Below are positions 5,611 through 8,704 of a stretch of DNA of 8,704 nt, piece by piece. The translations under genes were made by a program, and so were the position numbers. The stretch covers positions 11,070 through 19,773 of the forward strand of contig NZ_MWSM01000025.1 of the NCBI RefSeq assembly GCF_002087075.1, written 5' to 3'. The DNA comes from Streptococcus pseudopneumoniae ATCC BAA-960 = CCUG 49455 (GTDB lineage: Bacteria > Bacillota > Bacilli > Lactobacillales > Streptococcaceae). Under the pieces are notes generated by a model. The model worked only from the letters and a program-made list of their open reading frames with translations, was not told the origin of the DNA and did no database searches. The stretch's first letter is position 1. Every line of letters starts with the position of its first letter.

Positions 5611-6648
5611 GTGACTCAAAATGTTAAAAGTCTTCTCGTATCCATTGTAATCAGTGCATACAATGAAGAAAAATATCTGCCTGGTCTAATTGAAGACTTA
5701 AAAAATCAAACCTATCCTAAAGAGAATATTGAAATTCTATTTATAAATGCTATGTCCACAGATGGGACCACAGCTATCATTCAGCAATTGATAAAGGAAG
5801 ATACAGAGTTTAACTCAATTAGATTGTATAACAATCCTAAGAAAAATCAAGCTAGTGGTTTTAACCTGGGAGTTAAACATTCTGTAGGGGACCTTATTTT
5901 AAAAATTGATGCTCATTCAAAAGTTACTGAGACTTTTGTAATGAACAATGTGGCTATTATTCAACAAGGTGAATTTGTCTGTGGGGGGCCTAGACCGACG
6001 ATTGTCGAAGGAAAAGGAAAATGGGCAGAGACCTTGCATCTTGTTGAGGAAAATATGTTTGGCAGTAGCATTGCCAATTATCGAAATAGTGCCGAGGATA
6101 GATATGTTTCTTCTATTTTTCATGGGATGTATAAACGAGAGGTTTTCCAGAAGGTTGGTTTAGTAAATGAGCAACTTGGCCGAACTGAAGATAATGATAT
6201 TCATTATAGAATTCGAGAACATGGTTATAAAATCCGCTATAGCCCAAGTATTCTATCTTATCAGTATATTCGACCAACATTCAAGAAAATGCTGCATCAA
6301 AAGTATTCAAATGGTTTGTGGATTGGCTTGACAAGTCATGTTCAGTTTAAGTGTTTATCATTATTTCACTATGTTCCTTGTTTATTTGTTTTGAGTCTTG
6401 TGTTTAGTCTAGCATTGTTACCGATCACATTCGTATTCATAACTTTACTATTAGGCGCCTATTTTTTACTTTTATCACTACTCACTTTGCTGACTTTATT
6501 AAAACATAAAAATGGATTTCTAATTGTGATGCCCTTTCTTTTATTTTCCATTCACTTTGCTTATGGCCTTGGAACGATTGTAGGTTTAATTAGAGGATTT
6601 AAATGGAAGAAAGAGTACAAGGGAACAGTAATTTATTTGGAAAAATAA
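5611..6648 (+). CDS. Membrane-anchored family 2 glycosyltransferase, ExoA-like; proposed teichoic acid initiation
   Basis: A 345-residue protein from the GTG. The GT-A domain covers about residues 8-240: nucleotide-binding SAYNE (15-19), DAH (100-102) in place of DXD as in ExoA-like members, the ED pair of the catalytic-base region (193-194), and QKYSNGLW (230-237) at the place of QxxRW. Three hydrophobic segments follow (about 257-280, 281-298, 303-326), ending in a basic tail. It should act at the inner face of the membrane on a nucleotide sugar and a lipid or glycan acceptor. The next gene makes a deoxy-amino-sugar precursor. The pneumococcal homologue (SP_0102/spr0091, from memory) has been proposed to place AATGal on undecaprenyl phosphate to start teichoic acid repeats. 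It is clearly AT-rich (about 28-32% GC in two hand-counted stretches). An annotation from 5518 (376 residues) is possible but less likely. Confidence 0.85.
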   Translation: MTQNVKSLLVSIVISAYNEEKYLPGLIEDLKNQTYPKENIEILFINAMSTDGTTAIIQQLIKEDTEFNSIRLYNNPKKNQASGFNLGVKHSVGDLILKIDAHSKVTETFVMNNVAIIQQGEFVCGGPRPTIVEGKGKWAETLHLVEENMFGSSIANYRNSAEDRYVSSIFHGMYKREVFQKVGLVNEQLGRTEDNDIHYRIREHGYKIRYSPSILSYQYIRPTFKKMLHQKYSNGLWIGLTSHVQFKCLSLFHYVPCLFVLSLVFSLALLPITFVFITLLLGAYFLLLSLLTLLTLLKHKNGFLIVMPFLLFSIHFAYGLGTIVGLIRGFKWKKEYKGTVIYLEK

Positions 6649-6661
6649 GCCAAATAAATTA
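6629..6661. repeat. Perfect 12-bp inverted repeat around the glycosyltransferase stop codon
   Basis: TAATTTATTTGG (6629-6640) and CCAAATAAATTA (6650-6661) are perfect complements. The TAA stop codon (6646-6648) lies in the nine-base loop. There is no T-run on either side, so it is not a standard terminator. It could stabilise or mark the 3' end of the upstream message, or partly separate the two genes. Confidence 0.8.
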
Positions 6662-6666
6662 AAATG

Positions 6667-6675
6667 TGCTACAAT
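6667..6675 (+). promoter_or_regulatory. Extended -10 promoter candidate for the dehydratase gene
   Basis: TGCTACAAT is an extended -10 element with the hexamer at 6670-6675. No -35 is recognisable, which is tolerated with an extended -10. It lies just after the inverted repeat and about 40 bases before the ATG, so the dehydratase can probably be expressed independently of the glycosyltransferase. Confidence 0.5.
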
Positions 6676-6715
6676 AACAATATAGTAAAACTCTTTTAAG
6701 GAGGAGTAGATTGAC

Positions 6716-8566
6716 ATGAATAAAAAACTAACAGATTATGTGATTGATCTGGTGGAAATTTTAAATAAACAACAAAAGCAGGTTTTCTGGGGAATATTTG
6801 ATATTTTCAGTATGGTGGTTTCGATCATTGTATCTTATATTTTATTTTATGGGCTGATTAATCCAGCACCTGTTGACTACATTATCTATACGAGTTTGGC
6901 CTTTCTGTTCTATCAATTGATGATTGGTTTTTGGGGGTTGAATGCTAGTATTAGTCGTTACAGCAAGATTACGGATTTCATGAAAATCTTTTTTGGTGTG
7001 ACTGCCAGCAGTGTTTTGTCTTATGGAATCTGCTATGCCTTCTTGCCACTCTTCTCCATCCGTTTCATCATTCTCTTTATCTTGTTGAGTACCTTCTTGA
7101 TTTTATTGCCACGGATTACTTGGCAGTTAATCTACTCTAGACGCAAAAAAGGAAGTGGCGATGGAGAACACCGTCGAACCTTCTTGATTGGTGCTGGTGA
7201 TGGCGGAGCCCTCTTTATGAACAGTTACCAACACCCAACCAGTGATTTGGAACTTGTTGGTATTTTGGATAAGGATGCTAAGAAAAAGGGTCAAAAACTT
7301 GGTGGTATCCCTGTTTTAGGCTCTTATGACAATCTGCCTGAATTAGCCAAACGCCATCAAATCGAGCGAGTTATCGTTGCAATTCCGTCGCTTGACCCGT
7401 CAGAATATGAGTGTATCTTGCAGATGTGTAATAAGCTGGATGTCAAATGTTACAAGATGCCTAATGTTGAAACTGTTGTTCAAGGACTTCACCCAGCAGG
7501 TACTGGATTCCAAAAAATTGATATCATAGACCTTTTGGGCCGTCAGGAAATTCGTCTTGACGAATCGCGTCTGGGTGCAGAACTGACAGGTAAGACCATC
7601 TTAGTCACAGGAGCTGGAGGTTCAATCGGTTCTGAAATCTGTCGTCAAGTTAGTCGCTTCAATCCTGAACGCATTGTCTTGCTCGGTCATGGGGAAAACT
7701 CAATCTACCTTGTTTATCATGAATTGATTCGTAAGTTCCAAGGGATTGATTATGTACCTGTGATTGCGGACATTCAAGACTACGACCGTCTCTTGCAAGT
7801 CTTTGAGCAGTACAAACCTGCTATTGTTTATCATGCGGCAGCCCACAAGCATGTTCCTATGATGGAGCGCAATCCAAAAGAAGCCTTCAAAAACAATATC
7901 CGCGGAACTTACAATGTTGCTAAGGCTGTTGATGAAGCCAAAGTACCTAAGATGGTTATGATTTCGACAGATAAGGCGGTCAATCCACCCAATGTTATGG
8001 GAGCAACTAAGCGCGTGGCGGAGTTGATTGTCACTGGCTTTAACCAACGTAGCCAATCGACTTACTGTGCGGTTCGTTTTGGGAATGTTCTTGGTAGCCG
8101 AGGTAGTGTCATTCCAGTCTTTGAACGTCAGATTGCTGAAGGTGGGCCTGTAACGGTGACAGACTTCCGTATGACCCGTTACTTTATGACTATTCCAGAA
8201 GCTAGCCGTCTGGTTATCCATGCTGGTGCTTATGCCAAGGATGGGGAAGTCTTTATCCTTGATATGGGCAAACCAGTCAAGATTTATGACTTGGCCAAGA
8301 AAATGGTCCTTCTAAGTGGACACACCGAAAGCGAAATTCCAATCGTTGAAGTTGGAATCCGTCCAGGTGAAAAACTCTACGAAGAACTCTTGGTATCAAC
8401 AGAACTTGTTGATAACCAAGTTATGGATAAGATTTTCGTTGGTAAGGTTAATGTCATGCCTCTAGAAGCCATCGATCAAAAGATTGAAGAGTTCCGCACT
8501 CTTAGTGGAGATGAGTTGAAGCAGGCTATTATCGCCTTTGCCAATCAAACAACCCACGTTGAATAA
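6716..8566 (+). CDS. Nucleotide-sugar 4,6-dehydratase, long PglF/WbpM/CapD type
   Basis: A 616-residue membrane enzyme. Four hydrophobic segments (about 22-47, 55-73, 90-110, 113-131) are followed by a Rossmann-like domain with GAGDGG (159-164). A short-chain dehydrogenase domain comes next, with the NAD-binding motif TGAGGSIGSE (298-307), catalytic STDK (417-420) and MGATK (428-432). Met replaces the usual YxxxK tyrosine, as in PglF and WbpM. The family converts UDP-GlcNAc to the 4-keto-6-deoxy sugar. In pneumococcus this fits the first step to AATGal of teichoic acids, with an aminotransferase encoded elsewhere completing it (SP_0103/spr0092, from memory). The start is supported by AAGGAGGAG (6698-6706). 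Length and motifs are complete and the enzyme appears functional. Older annotation calls it a capsular polysaccharide protein, but no capsule locus is visible here. Confidence 0.92.
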   Translation: MNKKLTDYVIDLVEILNKQQKQVFWGIFDIFSMVVSIIVSYILFYGLINPAPVDYIIYTSLAFLFYQLMIGFWGLNASISRYSKITDFMKIFFGVTASSVLSYGICYAFLPLFSIRFIILFILLSTFLILLPRITWQLIYSRRKKGSGDGEHRRTFLIGAGDGGALFMNSYQHPTSDLELVGILDKDAKKKGQKLGGIPVLGSYDNLPELAKRHQIERVIVAIPSLDPSEYECILQMCNKLDVKCYKMPNVETVVQGLHPAGTGFQKIDIIDLLGRQEIRLDESRLGAELTGKTILVTGAGGSIGSEICRQVSRFNPERIVLLGHGENSIYLVYHELIRKFQGIDYVPVIADIQDYDRLLQVFEQYKPAIVYHAAAHKHVPMMERNPKEAFKNNIRGTYNVAKAVDEAKVPKMVMISTDKAVNPPNVMGATKRVAELIVTGFNQRSQSTYCAVRFGNVLGSRGSVIPVFERQIAEGGPVTVTDFRMTRYFMTIPEASRLVIHAGAYAKDGEVFILDMGKPVKIYDLAKKMVLLSGHTESEIPIVEVGIRPGEKLYEELLVSTELVDNQVMDKIFVGKVNVMPLEAIDQKIEEFRTLSGDELKQAIIAFANQTTHVE

Positions 8567-8572
8567 AAAAGA

Positions 8573-8616
8573 AAAACGCATATTATCAGGTCTTGAGCCT
8601 TGGTAATATGCGTTTT
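8573..8616 (+). terminator. Strong rho-independent terminator after the dehydratase gene
   Basis: AAAACGCATATTA (8573-8585) pairs perfectly with TAATATGCGTTTT (8604-8616), with an additional short AGG/CCT pairing in the apical loop. The T-run on the plus strand is short, while on the minus strand the stem is followed by a longer T-rich stretch, so it should work in both directions. It starts six bases after the stop codon. Confidence 0.9.
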
Positions 8617-8630
8617 GTTATGTAGAGGCT

Positions 8631-8704
8631 TATACTCTTCGAAAATCTCTTCAAACCACGTCAACGTCGCCTTGCCGTAGATATATGTTACTGACTTCGT
8701 CAGT
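8631..8704 (+). repeat. BOX element, boxA and start of boxB, cut by window edge
   Basis: On the plus strand the element starts at tatactcttcg and reads boxA, with the primer core complement at 8659-8680 and one mismatch. It continues into the CTGAC/GTCAG hairpin (about 8691-8703), where the window ends. It is in the opposite orientation to the copies at 1-64 and 1063-1213 and lies just after the dehydratase terminator. Confidence 0.9.

Noticed and set aside
7700..8221. Minus-strand open frame of 173 codons inside the dehydratase
   Set aside because: It is antisense to the most conserved part of the dehydratase, has no recognisable domain, and is a shadow of its codon pattern.
5611..8566. Capsule (cps) locus
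   Set aside because: Only one glycosyltransferase and one dehydratase are present. There are no wzg/wzh/wzd/wze, flippase or polymerase genes and no dexB or aliA flanks. The pair fits teichoic acid precursor synthesis better.

Overview
The window looks like a chromosomal segment of Streptococcus pneumoniae or a very close mitis-group relative. The strongest sign is three copies of the pneumococcal BOX repeat: one complete and one cut off at each window edge. Each carries the boxA core recognised by the classic BOX-PCR primer, with one or two mismatches. The proteins and gene order also match, from memory, the TIGR4 region SP_0096 to SP_0103. Those locus numbers are recollection and were not looked up.

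Left part (1-1213): a BOX remnant, then a plus-strand gene of unknown function (probably DUF4299). It has a recognisable promoter, a full-consensus CcpA (cre) site at the predicted transcription start, and its own terminator. Back to back with that terminator is a minus-strand terminator, followed by the complete BOX. The BOX therefore lies in the 3' untranslated region of the minus-strand gene.

Middle part (1219-4240), all minus strand, read right to left: a PadR-type repressor, a HAAS/DUF1700 membrane protein and a DUF4097 membrane-anchored protein form an overlapping three-gene operon. A fourth gene follows, for a protein with an acidic N-terminal half and five membrane segments; it has its own promoter, whose -35 box overlaps the stop codon of the DUF4097 gene. 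The repressor promoter is near-consensus. It is followed by a 36-bp dyad, and a 24-bp direct repeat lies on each side of it, which suggests autoregulation. The four genes look like a membrane or envelope sensing module with no known ligand.

Next (4270-5524) is a minus-strand MFS transporter of the CynX/NimT type with its own promoter and terminator. Its promoter overlaps a possible plus-strand -10 element for the next gene.

Right part (5611-8616), plus strand: a membrane-anchored family 2 glycosyltransferase that is visibly more AT-rich than the gene after it, then a long nucleotide-sugar 4,6-dehydratase (PglF/WbpM/CapD type). A perfect 12-bp inverted repeat surrounds the stop codon between them. 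In pneumococcus this pair has been proposed to act at the start of teichoic acid precursor assembly: making the AATGal precursor and placing that sugar on the lipid carrier. A strong terminator and the third BOX close the window. No RNA genes, insertion sequences or CRISPR arrays were seen, and no intergenic stretch exceeds 300 bases.
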